From: an archaeon
GTDB lineage: Archaea > Thermoproteota > Nitrososphaeria > Nitrososphaerales > Gagatemarchaeaceae
Assembly: GCA_021819105.1 (NCBI GenBank)
Contig: JAKASK010000006.1
Location: 35,576-99,575 of the forward strand
Length of the DNA stretch: 64,000 nt
Direction of reading: 5' to 3'
Below the pieces are notes generated by a model. The model did not search any database. It was given only the letters and a program-made list of their open reading frames with translations, and had not been told where the DNA came from. This document shows positions 33,040 through 41,999 of the stretch, piece by piece (within the stretch, counting starts at the first letter, position 1; every line of letters begins with the position of its first letter). The position numbers and the translations under genes were made by a program.

Positions 33040-34318
33040 CTCTCAACCATCTCGCGGAGGAGGCGGCCCGGGCCAGCGAACCCCCCGACAGGATGCGGAC
33101 CCCCTTCTTCATCCCCATTTCCATCTCCCTGGAGGCCCCCAAAGTGCCTGCCTTCCCCCCAGCCAAGTCGCGGATGGCCCGGCTAAGGTCGACATGTCTT
33201 CGCGGGACGAGCATTCGCACGTGGGCTTCGTCGTCCACCCAGACCAACTTCGACCCTTTCGAGTTGGCGGCGATGAAGGACTCGAGGTCCTTCCTCATGT
33301 CGACGGGAGGCCCGACCCTCTGCTCCACAGGAGGGAGCCGCGTGGATTCGGGGATAAGCAGAATGGCGCTCGATGTCCGGTTGTCCGAAGCGGCCAGTGC
33401 CCTGGCGACGACGAACCCCTTGAGCTCGAGGTTCCGGACCAGGTGTCTGGTCGTCCTTCTGAGCTCCCCCCATAGAGTGTCCTCGCTGAGCGCCTTGTGC
33501 GAGAAGACCAAGGCTATCACATCCCTCCGGAGCGCAGGGTGCTCTCGTCCTGACATGCTCTGGAAGTGGGCCAGGCGCGGGGCCCTTAGAAACTCTCTGG
33601 ACGCCAGCACCATGCGCCCCAGGCTCTCCCCTGAGACAGCTTTCCCCAGGTCCCTCTTCTCGTCTACGGGGTCCGGGAGGCTGAAAGCCCGCCCACCTCC
33701 CGGCGGGGCGTACCCGGCGAACCATCGGAGGACGGCGTCTAGACGCCCGTGCTTCATGACGAGCACCTCTGCGACGTAGCCGCTGAAGCCCCTCCTCTGT
33801 ATCTCAGCCCCGTACACGCCGGCCCCGTACATGAAGGACTTCAGGAGGCGGACCTGGGTCTTCTGCACGTCGGGGATCCCCCTGACCAGCTCCACGTGGA
33901 ACGGCGACCTGTCTGCGGCGCTCTTCCACTCTCCACGACTCACGTCGAAGCAGGGGACGATGTTGACCTTGGTCCCGTCGATCGTCGCCTCGGTGTACGG
34001 GTGCTGGGCGTACATCTTCCCCGTGGGGTACCCCCTGGTCGCCGACGCACCGATCTGCAGACCAATCCTTTCGAAGTCCGCCGCCGTCGTCGAAGGGTCG
34101 AACCTCACGAATATGTCAAGGTCCACCTGTCCCGGAAGCCAGGTGCCCTTTGCGAAAGATCCTCCCAGAAGGGCGCCTCTGGTCTGTGGATGGCGCGAAG
34201 CAGCCGCCTGGGTTTTCGCAAGCATCGACCTTGCGATGAAGTCGACCTTCGCCGCTTCTGATGCGGACGGGACCACCCTGCGCTCCGCCATATCCAGGAC
34301 CTCCTTTATGGTGGTCAT
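32996..34318 (-). CDS. cca: CCA-adding tRNA nucleotidyltransferase, archaeal class I
   Basis: Adds or repairs the CCA 3' end of tRNAs, needed here because both tRNA genes lack encoded CCA. The polymerase-beta signature is GGSFAKGTWLPGQVDLDIFV (GGS and DxD), with YTEATIDGTKVNIVPCFDV giving the third acid. 440 aa is the usual archaeal length, with tail and body domains after the head. ATG 34318 overlaps thpR by four bases. Confidence 0.95.
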   Translation of the reverse strand: MTTIKEVLDMAERRVVPSASEAAKVDFIARSMLAKTQAAASRHPQTRGALLGGSFAKGTWLPGQVDLDIFVRFDPSTTAADFERIGLQIGASATRGYPTGKMYAQHPYTEATIDGTKVNIVPCFDVSRGEWKSAADRSPFHVELVRGIPDVQKTQVRLLKSFMYGAGVYGAEIQRRGFSGYVAEVLVMKHGRLDAVLRWFAGYAPPGGGRAFSLPDPVDEKRDLGKAVSGESLGRMVLASREFLRAPRLAHFQSMSGREHPALRRDVIALVFSHKALSEDTLWGELRRTTRHLVRNLELKGFVVARALAASDNRTSSAILLIPESTRLPPVEQRVGPPVDMRKDLESFIAANSKGSKLVWVDDEAHVRMLVPRRHVDLSRAIRDLAGGKAGTLGASREMEMGMKKGVRILSGGSLARAASSARWLRDGIREITTDVFGAS

Positions 34319-34866
34319 GCCAGCCGATAGACTCCGACGTCGTGGTATATGGGGCCCTTGGGGGTCAGATGACTCGACTTCAGCTTCAGGGAAATAAGGT
34401 CGGCGATGCCGAACGAGCGGTCCGCGTTGTCCCGGACCGCCTGCTGCAGCTCGCGGAGGTTTCGGCCCGACCGAACCCTGGCCAGGGTGAGATGGAGCTG
34501 AAACGGCCTGTCGTCCCGCTCCCCGATGCCGTCGAGCGAGTCGATGACTTCTTTCAACATTGGGAGGACAAGACCCGCCTGCCCCTTCGGGACAGATGCC
34601 CAGACCACGCGCGGGCGGGAGAGATCCGGGAAGGCCCCGACACCCCTGACCTCCACACGCGCCGACTTTAGGGAGAGCTTCCTCAGACGGGATTCAGCCT
34701 CGGCAGCCTGGGCTTCGCTTATCTCCCCCAGGAACTTCGCTGTGAAATGCAGGTTTTCCCTTTCGACCAGTTTGACGTCCGCCCCTGACGAGAAGAGCTC
34801 CCGCTGGAAGGCGGCCAGCGAGTCGACGACCTGGGCGGGGACCTCGAGGGCGACGAAGGCGCGCAA
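34315..34866 (-). CDS. thpR: RNA 2',3'-cyclic phosphodiesterase / 2'-5' RNA ligase
   Basis: 183 aa with the two HxTx motifs, LHFTAKFLGE and LHLTLARV, the hallmarks of the 2H phosphoesterase ThpR. The enzyme opens 2',3'-cyclic phosphates and can join tRNA halves through 2'-5' bonds in vitro. TTG 34866 lies about 28 nt from AATTTAAAGG on its strand, so the mRNA is probably leaderless. Next to cca, as commonly found in archaea. Confidence 0.94.
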   Translation of the reverse strand: MRAFVALEVPAQVVDSLAAFQRELFSSGADVKLVERENLHFTAKFLGEISEAQAAEAESRLRKLSLKSARVEVRGVGAFPDLSRPRVVWASVPKGQAGLVLPMLKEVIDSLDGIGERDDRPFQLHLTLARVRSGRNLRELQQAVRDNADRSFGIADLISLKLKSSHLTPKGPIYHDVGVYRLA

Positions 34867-34888
34867 CGACCTTCGGTCAACCCTGGTT

Positions 34889-34905
34889 CCTTTAAATTCG
34901 ATATC
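34889..34905. promoter_or_regulatory. Bidirectional promoter between thpR and the UPF0200 gene
   Basis: CCTTTAAATTCGATATCG offers TATA-like cores in both directions: TTTAAA for thpR leftward (start 34866) and GATATCG for the rightward gene (start TTG 34927, 26 nt from its centre). Only about 60 bp separate the two start codons. Confidence 0.5.
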
Positions 34906-34926
34906 GGTCGGGCAGAGGCGAACAGG

Positions 34927-35484
34927 TTGACCCTCATCGTCGCTGTGACAGGCATGCCCGGGGCAGGCAAGTCGACTGCAACCGTCGCCCTGGTGAGAGA
35001 GGGGTGGAAGCTGGTGGTGATGGGGGACGTGATTAGAGCGGAGACTGAGAGGAGAGGGCTCGAGCCCAGTGCCAAGAACACAGGAGAGGTGATGAAGCTC
35101 CTGAGAAAAGAGCGGGGGCCCGCTGCGGTGGCCGAGCTTTGCCTTGAGTCGATTCTGAAGGCAAGGACCGAGAGGGTGGTGGTGGACGGCATCAGGTCAA
35201 TGGCCGAGGTGGAAGCTTTCAGGAAACAAGCGAAGGTACTCCTGGTCGCGATAGTCGCGTCGCCTTCGCGACGCTTCGAGCTCCTCAGGGAGAGAGGGAG
35301 GAGCGACGACCCGATCACCCGCGAGATGTTCGAAGCAAGGGACAGGAGGGAGCTGGATGTGGGGATAGGCGAGTCGATAGCGCTAGCCGACGAGGCGGTG
35401 TCGAACCAGCGGACGACTCCTTCCCTGCTGGACGCGGAGATGATGAAGATAGTAAGACGCTGGGTCCAGGATGTCGCTCCCTGA
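34927..35484 (+). CDS. UPF0200-family nucleotide kinase-like ATPase
   Basis: 185 aa. Walker A is GMPGAGKSTATVAL at the N-terminus, followed by a nucleotide-kinase-like arrangement: MGDVIRAE, VVVDGIRSMAEVEAF and a lid region RRFELLRERGRSDDP. This is the archaeal UPF0200 family, related to dephospho-CoA and adenylate kinases; the true substrate is not established. TTG 34927 places the P-loop strand at residue 2. It overlaps the UPF0201 gene by 14 nt, a pairing widespread in archaea. Confidence 0.85.
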   Translation: MTLIVAVTGMPGAGKSTATVALVREGWKLVVMGDVIRAETERRGLEPSAKNTGEVMKLLRKERGPAAVAELCLESILKARTERVVVDGIRSMAEVEAFRKQAKVLLVAIVASPSRRFELLRERGRSDDPITREMFEARDRRELDVGIGESIALADEAVSNQRTTPSLLDAEMMKIVRRWVQDVAP

Positions 35485-35881
35485 GTTCAAGGCGCGGCTG
35501 GTCCTCGAGGCCACAGTGTCTCCATCGGAGGACCCGGCGAAGGTGGCTGCGGCGCTGTGGAAGATAGTCGGCCTTGGTCCGGAGGCCGCCTCCGCGGGAC
35601 CGGGCTCGGCGAGGCTCGTCACAACTGAAGCCAAGGCGCTGGAACGCATCAGAGACCAGCTCAGGGACAGGCACGTCCGCTCGGCGGCGAGGAGGCAGCT
35701 GTTGCTGAACAAGACCGGCCGTTCGAGCTCGCTGATGCTGAACAGGCAGGCGGCTGCGGTCGGTGTGGTGGCGGTCTGCGGCGGACCAGACGAGTCCCCC
35801 CTGGGCCCCGTCCTTCTGAAGCTCTACTCGGAAAGGCTCGACGAAGCCATCGACTGGCTGACCGCCTACCCCGGGGGGTAG
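35471..35881 (+). CDS. UPF0201-family (COG1931) RNA-binding-like protein
   Basis: 136 aa. N-terminal LVLEATVSPSEDPAKVAAAL and C-terminal LNRQAAAVGVVAVCGGPDES then PLGPV and IDWLTAYP match the UPF0201 pattern, a small alpha/beta fold proposed to bind RNA. Function is not known experimentally to me. It starts inside the UPF0200 gene and its last 16 bases overlap the convergent RNase Z gene. Confidence 0.8.
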   Translation: MSLPEFKARLVLEATVSPSEDPAKVAAALWKIVGLGPEAASAGPGSARLVTTEAKALERIRDQLRDRHVRSAARRQLLLNKTGRSSSLMLNRQAAAVGVVAVCGGPDESPLGPVLLKLYSERLDEAIDWLTAYPGG

Positions 35882-36789
35882 GGCACCTCCAAGGTGAGGC
35901 CGTCGTGGGCTGCCACCGTTTTGGGGAAGATCTTCCGGGCTTCGCTCTCCAGCTGCCGAGTCGTCGTATAGCGGGCGCTGAAGTGGGTCAGAGCCAGCCG
36001 CGCCACCTTCGCCTTCTTGGCCAAGGTCGCCGCCTCTACGCTCGTGCTGTGCTTCCGCTCGACCGCCTTGTCCAAGTCCTCTTGCCTGAAGGTCGAGTCG
36101 AATATCAGGAGGTCGCAACCGGAGAAGAATCGGGCGAGGGCTGCAGACGGGCGGGTGTCACCTGAGTACCCCACTTTTCTCCCCGGACGCCTGGGGCCGG
36201 TCACCTCGGGCGGAGACACCTTCGAGCCTCTGACTACGACCGAACGCCCTCTCTGGAGCGAGGACCATAGCCTCCCCTCTGGAACGCCCAGGGCCTTCGC
36301 CTTCTCAGGGTGGAACACCCCGGGCCTCGGGTTCTCCTCCACGACGAAGGAGTAGGCCTCGACGGAGTGCGAGGCCCTGGCGGCGCGCACGCGAAACTCC
36401 GGGGTCCGCAGCACCACCCCGGGCTTGACAGGGATGAACCTGATTTGGAAGGTCAACCCGATGTGGAGCAGGTCCGAGGTGACCTCCAGCCAGCGGAAGA
36501 GCTTTCGGGGCCCCACGATGTCGACCGCCTTGCGCCTCTGGGCGAGGCTCATGGTCTGAAGGAGCCCCAGGAGGCCGCTCACGTGGTCTCCGTGAAGGTG
36601 CGTGACGAGGATGGTCATGTCCTTCCCCAGGCCGATGGACTGAGCCAGGACCTGCCGCTGGACTCCCTCCCCGCAGTCCATCAGGATGACGTGACCTTCA
36701 CGGCGGAGCACGATGGCCGGTAGCCCTCGGTCCTTGGTGGGTGCCGCGGAGCTCGTCCCCAGGAAGGTGACCAGGAGCTTGGACGCCAT
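35866..36789 (-). CDS. rnz: Ribonuclease Z
   Basis: Cuts the 3' trailer from pre-tRNAs, producing the end to which Cca adds CCA. 307 aa of metallo-beta-lactamase fold: FLGTSSAAPTKDRG at the N-terminus, zinc motif THLHGDHVSGLLGL, GYSGDTRPS, IFDSTFRQED, the AxxxHSTSVEAA motif (RKHSTSVEAATLAKKA) and THFSARY near the end. Length is typical of the short form. The ATG's last base and the previous trmG10 stop abut. Confidence 0.95.
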   Translation of the reverse strand: MASKLLVTFLGTSSAAPTKDRGLPAIVLRREGHVILMDCGEGVQRQVLAQSIGLGKDMTILVTHLHGDHVSGLLGLLQTMSLAQRRKAVDIVGPRKLFRWLEVTSDLLHIGLTFQIRFIPVKPGVVLRTPEFRVRAARASHSVEAYSFVVEENPRPGVFHPEKAKALGVPEGRLWSSLQRGRSVVVRGSKVSPPEVTGPRRPGRKVGYSGDTRPSAALARFFSGCDLLIFDSTFRQEDLDKAVERKHSTSVEAATLAKKAKVARLALTHFSARYTTTRQLESEARKIFPKTVAAHDGLTLEVPYPPG

Positions 36790-37745
36790 TATCTTCTACA
36801 CAGGACCGAGATTGTCCTTGTCAGGAGCTTATGAACATGAAGGTCGTGCTCCTCCACCACGCGGAACTCCTGTCCGCCCCCGGCGGCGACCTCCTTCTGA
36901 TGCATGAGGACCAGGAACCTTCCGGGCCGGAGGACCCTGGCGACCTCGGGGAGGAACCGCCCTAGTACCTCGGCAGGCGTGCTGCCGTGGGTGCTGGAAG
37001 CCCTGCCGTAGGGGATATCGGTCGCGACGGCGTCGACCGAGGTCAGAGGGAGCAGCGAAGACTCGGCGCGGATTGACCCGAGCCACTCCTGGCGGAAGTG
37101 GCTCATGTTAGCCGTCGCGCCCCTGGCCATCGCTTCCGACCTGTCGAGCGAGACGACCCTGGCTCCCACAAGTTGCGCCTCAAGGGGGAGGCTCCCCGTG
37201 CCAGCGAACGGGTCGAGGAACAAGTCGCCTTCTCTGCATCTGGTCAGGTTCACAAGCGCCCTCGACAGCTTCGGAAAGATCGCGGCCGGGTGGAAGAACG
37301 GACGGCGCCTTGGCCTCCGTTGGGACCAGCCCTGGAGCATCCTCCCGGGGGACGTCACTGCCAGATAGTCTGCGTCTGCCCGGACGAGGGTGAGCTCGGC
37401 CTCAGGCTCGAGCAGGTCGACCTTGGCGTCCACCCCCGCGAGGTAGTCCTCAGGGTCGGGGGAGCCGCCCTCCCCTCTGAGGTCGAACGCCCTGAACCTG
37501 ACCCGCAGCCCCCGCAGGAGCGCCGCAGCCTCAGCCTTTCCATCTACCAACACCCCCACGCGGCGGGCGAAGGCTATGCGAGAGCCGACCAGGAACGGGT
37601 CCGCCTCGGACTCGCAGATCAACAGCTGCGGAGACGGGGACCTGAAACGGGAGTTCCCGTCGTAGGCAAGGAAGAGTGACCTGGCCTCCGCCTGAGGCAC
37701 AGTGGTCCCCTCCCCCGAGAGTATCGCCAGCGCTCTATTCTTCAA
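36789..37745 (-). CDS. trmG10: tRNA (guanine-10-N2)-methyltransferase, Trm-G10 type
   Basis: 318 aa. An N-terminal THUMP-like region precedes a SAM-binding Rossmann domain with DLFLDPFAGTGSLPLEAQLV (motif I) and catalytic TDIPYGRASSTHG in place of the (D/N)PPYG motif. It would mono- or dimethylate G10 of tRNA. The start at 37745 overlaps the prs gene by 11 nt. It is part of the RNA-processing block with rnz. Confidence 0.88.
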   Translation of the reverse strand: MKNRALAILSGEGTTVPQAEARSLFLAYDGNSRFRSPSPQLLICESEADPFLVGSRIAFARRVGVLVDGKAEAAALLRGLRVRFRAFDLRGEGGSPDPEDYLAGVDAKVDLLEPEAELTLVRADADYLAVTSPGRMLQGWSQRRPRRRPFFHPAAIFPKLSRALVNLTRCREGDLFLDPFAGTGSLPLEAQLVGARVVSLDRSEAMARGATANMSHFRQEWLGSIRAESSLLPLTSVDAVATDIPYGRASSTHGSTPAEVLGRFLPEVARVLRPGRFLVLMHQKEVAAGGGQEFRVVEEHDLHVHKLLTRTISVLCRR

Positions 37746-38625
37746 GTGTCCTGAGGTGTGAAGCCAGGGCGTCGGACACGTCTACAACGTTGTGCGCTCC
37801 AGGGACGGTGTTGGTAGACACGATGGTCTTGACCGATGCTTTCTCCAATGACTCGAGGGCACCGCCGACGAAGAGCCCGTGGACGCACAGCGCGGCTGCG
37901 TGCCTTGCCCCCTGCTTCATGACCGCTTCGGAGGCCGCCCTGACAGTCCCCCCGGTGCTTATGATGTCGTCCACTATGAGGACGTCCTTGCCCTTGACGT
38001 CGAGCACGTCCTCCTGTATGGCGACCTCGCCGCTCTTCTTGTCCCTCGTCTTTGACAGCCTCAGGAAGGGGGCCCCGTAGAGCTGGGCGAAGGCTTCGGT
38101 CCTCTTCGACCCGCCGAAGTCAGGGGAGATCACCACCGGGTCCTTGAACTCCAGGTTATCCCTGGCGTATGCGACGAGGCTCGGTATGGCCGATACGCTG
38201 TAGGTGGGGAACGAGAAAAGGGCGAGGCCCTCTGCCGAATGGATGTCGACTGTGACCAGCCTCCTCACCCCCGCCGATCGCATCAGGTGTGCGACGGTCC
38301 CCAGTGAGACCCCCTCCCCCGGGAGGAACTCCTTGTCCTGTCTCGCGTACGCAAGGTAGGGGACCACCGCCGTTACCTTCGCGCCGTCTTCGCTGAGGTG
38401 GTGAGACGCCAGGATGAGCTGGAAGAGATGCTGGTCGACCGGCTTGTATGTGGACTGGACCAGGAAGACGCTCTTGCCGGAGACCTTGTCGTTGAGGGTG
38501 AACTTTGACTCGCCGTCGGGGAAAACCCTGAACTCTGCGTTGAGAAGCGGAAGGCCGAGCTTTTCAGCCACCGATCGCCCCAGCTCCTCGGAGGCCGGGC
38601 CCGCAAGGACCAGTTTTTCGGCCAC
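37735..38625 (-). CDS. prs: Ribose-phosphate pyrophosphokinase
   Basis: Makes PRPP from ribose 5-phosphate and ATP for nucleotide, His and Trp synthesis. 296 aa with FRVFPDGESKFTL, the flexible loop YLAYARQDKEFLPGEGVSL, VTVDIHSAEGLALF, and the PRPP-binding VLIVDDIISTGGTV. The length matches archaeal class III-like enzymes such as those of Thermoplasma and Methanocaldococcus. GTG 38625 is about 35 nt from GTTATATAC on its strand. Confidence 0.95.
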   Translation of the reverse strand: MAEKLVLAGPASEELGRSVAEKLGLPLLNAEFRVFPDGESKFTLNDKVSGKSVFLVQSTYKPVDQHLFQLILASHHLSEDGAKVTAVVPYLAYARQDKEFLPGEGVSLGTVAHLMRSAGVRRLVTVDIHSAEGLALFSFPTYSVSAIPSLVAYARDNLEFKDPVVISPDFGGSKRTEAFAQLYGAPFLRLSKTRDKKSGEVAIQEDVLDVKGKDVLIVDDIISTGGTVRAASEAVMKQGARHAAALCVHGLFVGGALESLEKASVKTIVSTNTVPGAHNVVDVSDALASHLRTLEE

Positions 38626-38729
38626 TTCTAGCTCGAAACGGCCCAGCTCTCAACGGTATATAACGAGTTTCGGCGCGGGCCCGACAGAAACCGTTAAGGA
38701 CTCGCAGGTGAGGATGGGGAACGATTCCT

Positions 38730-38948
38730 TTGGACCAGATATGCCCTGAATGCCATGTGGGAATAATGCTGTACGACGCCCCGACCAAGAGATATGGATG
38801 CAAGAAATGCGGTGCCTTCCTCACGCGCGACCAGCTGTCTGACGCCAGGTTCAAAGCAAAGGCCCCGGACGACGACGAGAGGCGGAAGCGGTCGAGGCAG
38901 CAGGCGGACTACCTCGAATGGTGGCTCAGCGGGAACAAGGAAAAGTAG
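38730..38948 (+). CDS. Small zinc-ribbon protein, 72 aa
   Basis: N-terminal ribbon with MDQICPECHVGIMLYDA and YGCKKCGAFLT (two CxxC), followed by a charged helix RFKAKAPDDDERRKRSRQQA and YLEWWLSG. The form resembles archaeal zinc-ribbon proteins of unknown function associated with transcription or translation. TTG 38730 lies about 35 nt from GTTAAGGA and is divergent from prs. Confidence 0.72.
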   Translation: MDQICPECHVGIMLYDAPTKRYGCKKCGAFLTRDQLSDARFKAKAPDDDERRKRSRQQADYLEWWLSGNKEK

Positions 38949-39009
38949 CCTCAGAGTTCAGACACACCGCAGACTTGGCCGGCGCGGCCGTTGCGCCCGT
39001 GGATATAGT

Positions 39010-39435
39010 TCAGTAGATCCCAAGGTCAGCGAACCGCCTGCCACAGGCTTTCATTTGGGGGGTGGTGTCGAGGCCATCCATCTCTCGAGGAGAGACCCAT
39101 CTGAAGTCGGAAGACTCGCCGTTCAGGACCACCTTCCCCCCCGCAGGCCTGGCGAGATATTCAACGAGGACAACCTGCCTCCAGTTCCCCTCCCCAAGCT
39201 GGTCGGGGAGGTAGGTCACGACGTCGAAGAGGCCCTCGACCTTCAACCCCAGGCCGACCTCCTCCTTCGTCTCTCTGACCGCTGCCTCGAGGGGGGACTC
39301 GCCCTCCTCGACCTTGCCGCCAGGGAATGACCACAGGCCCAGATGCGGGGCTTCGGCCCTCTTGACTACGAGCATCGTCCCTCTTCTGTGGATCACGGCG
39401 CCCGCTCCCAGGACTATCCTGGGCCCCTTTGCCAA
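39010..39435 (-). CDS. NUDIX hydrolase
   Basis: 141 aa from TTG 39435. The NUDIX box GGKVEEGESPLEAAVRETKE with EEVGL is complete, so pyrophosphate-linked nucleosides can be hydrolysed. VLGAGAVIHRRGTMLVVKRA and LGLWSFPGGK flank it, as in ADP-ribose or oxidised-nucleotide hydrolases. TTG 39435 is 28 nt from a TATA-like CTTAAAAC; an ATG at 39483 lies upstream of that box and would give a low-complexity leader. Substrate unknown. Confidence 0.85.
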   Translation of the reverse strand: MAKGPRIVLGAGAVIHRRGTMLVVKRAEAPHLGLWSFPGGKVEEGESPLEAAVRETKEEVGLGLKVEGLFDVVTYLPDQLGEGNWRQVVLVEYLARPAGGKVVLNGESSDFRWVSPREMDGLDTTPQMKACGRRFADLGIY

Positions 39436-39456
39436 CTGGGTGACGCCCTCGGGACT

Positions 39457-39468
39457 CGTTTTAAGGCC
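39457..39468. promoter_or_regulatory. Shared TATA element between NUDIX and CinA-like genes
   Basis: CGTTTTAAGG reads as a TATA box on both strands. It is about 28 nt from TTG 39435 leftward and 28 nt from TTG 39490 rightward, so both genes would be leaderless with TTG starts from one element. Confidence 0.5.
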
Positions 39469-39489
39469 TGTCGAAGTGGGCATGGAGCA

Positions 39490-40323
39490 TTGGTCAGGGT
39501 GGAGATGCTCGCTGTCGGGAAGGAGTTGCTCATAGGCAGGACGATGAACTCGAACGCGCACTGGGTGGGAAGGAGGCTGGCCCGCCTGGGCTCGATGATC
39601 AATGAAGTTACCACGGTCGATGATGACCTTGACGAGATCGGGAGGGCGCTGAAGGAGGCCCTCAGGAGGGGGCCGGACTTCGTTGTAGTCGTAGGCGGGC
39701 TCGGTCCCACGCACGACGACATGACGCTCAGCGGAATCTCGCGGGCGCTGGGGACAGGCCTCCGCAGGAACGAAAAGGCGTTGGAGCTAATCAGGGAGCA
39801 CTATGACAAGAGGGGGATGGGAACGGTCGAACTGACACCAGCCCGGCTCAAGATGGCGAGGCTGCCAGCCGGCTCCGTGCCGCTGAAGAATGATGCCGGC
39901 ACTGCCCCGGGGGTCAGGCTTGCGGCAGGCGGGACCACGATATTCTGCCTCCCCGGCGTCCCCGCCGAAATGCGGAGCATCTTCAGGGCATCGGTCGAGC
40001 CAGAAGTAAGGTCGATGCTGGGAAGGCTTCACAGGAGCTACGTGAGGATGAAGCTCGTGGGAGTGCTCGAGTCAGCGCTGGCGCCTGCCCTCGCGAAGGA
40101 GCTCAGGAGGCACCCCGGAGCCTACATCAAGTCGCACCCCCGGGGGGTTAGGGAGGGGGTCTCGAGGTTAGAGTTGGACGTTGCACTGGTTGGGACGGAC
40201 ACAGGGCGGACCGAAGCGGAAGGGGAAGCGGTGGCGGACGAGCTGGCCCTGGCTGTGGAGCAGTTGGGCGGGAGGGTCGAGTCGGTCAGGGGGCTCAAGG
40301 GGGGAGAACGCCGTTGGAAGTGA
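39490..40323 (+). CDS. CinA/MoCF-domain protein (COG1058)
   Basis: 277 aa. The molybdopterin-binding (MoCF) fold shows as AVGKELLIGRTMNSNAHWVG, FVVVVGGLGPTHDDMTL and FCLPGVPAEM. This N-terminal CinA domain hydrolyses ADP-ribose or similar pyrophosphates in some homologues; the C-terminal deamidase domain is absent. TTG 39490 is preferred on promoter spacing; ATG 39505 is the alternative. It overlaps the GPN-loop GTPase gene by 10 nt. Confidence 0.85.
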   Translation: MVRVEMLAVGKELLIGRTMNSNAHWVGRRLARLGSMINEVTTVDDDLDEIGRALKEALRRGPDFVVVVGGLGPTHDDMTLSGISRALGTGLRRNEKALELIREHYDKRGMGTVELTPARLKMARLPAGSVPLKNDAGTAPGVRLAAGGTTIFCLPGVPAEMRSIFRASVEPEVRSMLGRLHRSYVRMKLVGVLESALAPALAKELRRHPGAYIKSHPRGVREGVSRLELDVALVGTDTGRTEAEGEAVADELALAVEQLGGRVESVRGLKGGERRWK

Positions 40324-41072
40324 CCTTCGTCACCGGCACGGCGGGCTCGGGTAAGTCCCTGCTTACTAACGCTCTGAAGAACTGGTACGTGAACAGAGGA
40401 GAAGACGCCATTGCGGTCAACCTGGACCCGGGGGTGGTCGACCTCCCCTACGAGCCCGACGTGGACGTGAGGGACAGGATCCAGCTGCAGCAGGTGATGG
40501 AGGACTATGGCCTCGGGCCCAACGGCGCACTCATCCTCGCAGCCGACCTCACAGCCACCAAGATAGGCGAGATCCAGGAAGAGATAGACTCCTTCAAGGC
40601 CGAGAACGTGATAGTGGACACACCGGGTCAGACGGAGCTCTTCGCGTTCAGGGAGAGCGGGGAGTTCATCGTGAGGGAGATGAAAGCAGACTCCAAGCTG
40701 CTCCTCTTCCTCGTCGACCCTCTCCTGGCGAACACGCCTTCCAACTTCCTCTCGCTCGCACTGCTGTCAGCATCCGTCGGGCTCAGGCTGAGCGTCCCGA
40801 AGATCACCGTGCTGACGAAAAGGGACATAGCGAGGGACGGGGTGAAGCGCATTGCGGAGTGGAGCAGGGACACGAAGGTCTTCGAAGGCGCGCTCTCGGG
40901 CACCAAAGACGGCGAGCAGTACTCGCTCTACTCCGAGCTTTTTAGGGCCATAAGGAGGCTCTCTTTTGGCGCAGACCTCTACCCGGTCTCCTCCACGACC
41001 CTGGAGGGGATGATCGCCCTCGTCGGGGAGATGACGAGGATAGCCAGGGGGGGAGAAGAGTTCACGGACTAG
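40314..41072 (+). CDS. GPN-loop GTPase
   Basis: 252 aa. P-loop GTAGSGKSLLTNAL, GPN motif at residues 68-70 (LGPNGAL), DxxG in VDTPGQTELFAF, and TKRD as the guanine base motif. This is the archaeal homologue of eukaryotic Gpn1-3, which assemble RNA polymerase II; the archaeal role is unknown. TTG 40314 sits inside the CinA-like gene, giving translational coupling. Confidence 0.92.
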   Translation: MEVTFVTGTAGSGKSLLTNALKNWYVNRGEDAIAVNLDPGVVDLPYEPDVDVRDRIQLQQVMEDYGLGPNGALILAADLTATKIGEIQEEIDSFKAENVIVDTPGQTELFAFRESGEFIVREMKADSKLLLFLVDPLLANTPSNFLSLALLSASVGLRLSVPKITVLTKRDIARDGVKRIAEWSRDTKVFEGALSGTKDGEQYSLYSELFRAIRRLSFGADLYPVSSTTLEGMIALVGEMTRIARGGEEFTD

Positions 41073-41188
41073 GGCAGACCGTGCGAGCGGCGGAGCAGAT
41101 GGACATACGCATCGGGGTGGTCCCGGACGGCTTCGGTCCTGCCGCCCGCAACGAATCGGCAGCCGGTGGCCGGAGCGCAGCCAGCCCT

Positions 41189-41917
41189 TCAGCGGAGCCT
41201 TTCGAGGAAAGACTGGACCAGCCCGGCAAATGACTCGGGCTTCTCAAGAGGGAGCATGTGCCCAGAGTCCTTGACGAAGTAGAGTTCCGACGCAACTATG
41301 TTCTCGTTCAGATAGTGGGACCATTTCGGCGGGGTCATCTTGTCCTTGTCCCCGCATACCACAAGAGTGTCCGTACGGATATTTGACAGCCCCGACCTCA
41401 CGTCGAACCCCTGGCAGGCGAGGTAGTCGTTCAAGAAGACGGGGAGGTTAGACACCGACAGCGCAGTCCTGGCCTCGCGCCCTAGGCCCAGCTCTATGGA
41501 GTTGAAGCTCCAAGGAGTGATGACCCTTTCGATCGCCCTCATCGGGTCCTCGCCTAGGCCCTCAATCAGCGCCTTATCGACGCCGAGCTTCGCTCCCGTG
41601 CTGGCTAGGATAAGGCCGCCGATGTCGTCAGGATGGCGGACCGCGAGGACCAGGGCGATCGCCCCGCCCATGGAGTGGCCGCAGAGGGCTGGGGCCCTCA
41701 GTCCGCTCTCCGACAGGAATTGATGCAGGGCTTCGGCATATTCAGCGACCGTGGTGCAGGAGATGGCGCCGCTGGGGTGGCCCGGGAGGTTGATCGCCAG
41801 GGCCCTGGAGTCGCCGGACAGATGCTGGAGGGTCCTGTTCCAGAGGAGGTTGTTGCCGCCAGCTCCGTGCACGAACACGACGTCGTGGGGCGCGGCGTGA
41901 GAGACGTAGTCGAGCAC
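41189..41917 (-). CDS. Alpha/beta hydrolase
   Basis: 242 aa. Oxyanion region VFVHGAGGNNLLW, nucleophile elbow GHSMGGAIALVLA (Ser), acid in VVCGDKDKMTPP and catalytic His in KDSGHMLPLEKP. This is the general esterase/lipase or C-C hydrolase pattern; substrate undefined. GTG 41917 is 26 nt from CGTTAAATCG, so leaderless. The 115 bases between it and the GPN gene hold nothing recognisable. Confidence 0.88.
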   Translation of the reverse strand: MLDYVSHAAPHDVVFVHGAGGNNLLWNRTLQHLSGDSRALAINLPGHPSGAISCTTVAEYAEALHQFLSESGLRAPALCGHSMGGAIALVLAVRHPDDIGGLILASTGAKLGVDKALIEGLGEDPMRAIERVITPWSFNSIELGLGREARTALSVSNLPVFLNDYLACQGFDVRSGLSNIRTDTLVVCGDKDKMTPPKWSHYLNENIVASELYFVKDSGHMLPLEKPESFAGLVQSFLERLR

Positions 41918-41999
41918 GTCCGGTCGGCCGGAGCGCGCGATTTAACGCTGATGGGGGCAAACCTAAAACACGAGGCACAGCCGCCTGTCACGGTCGAAC

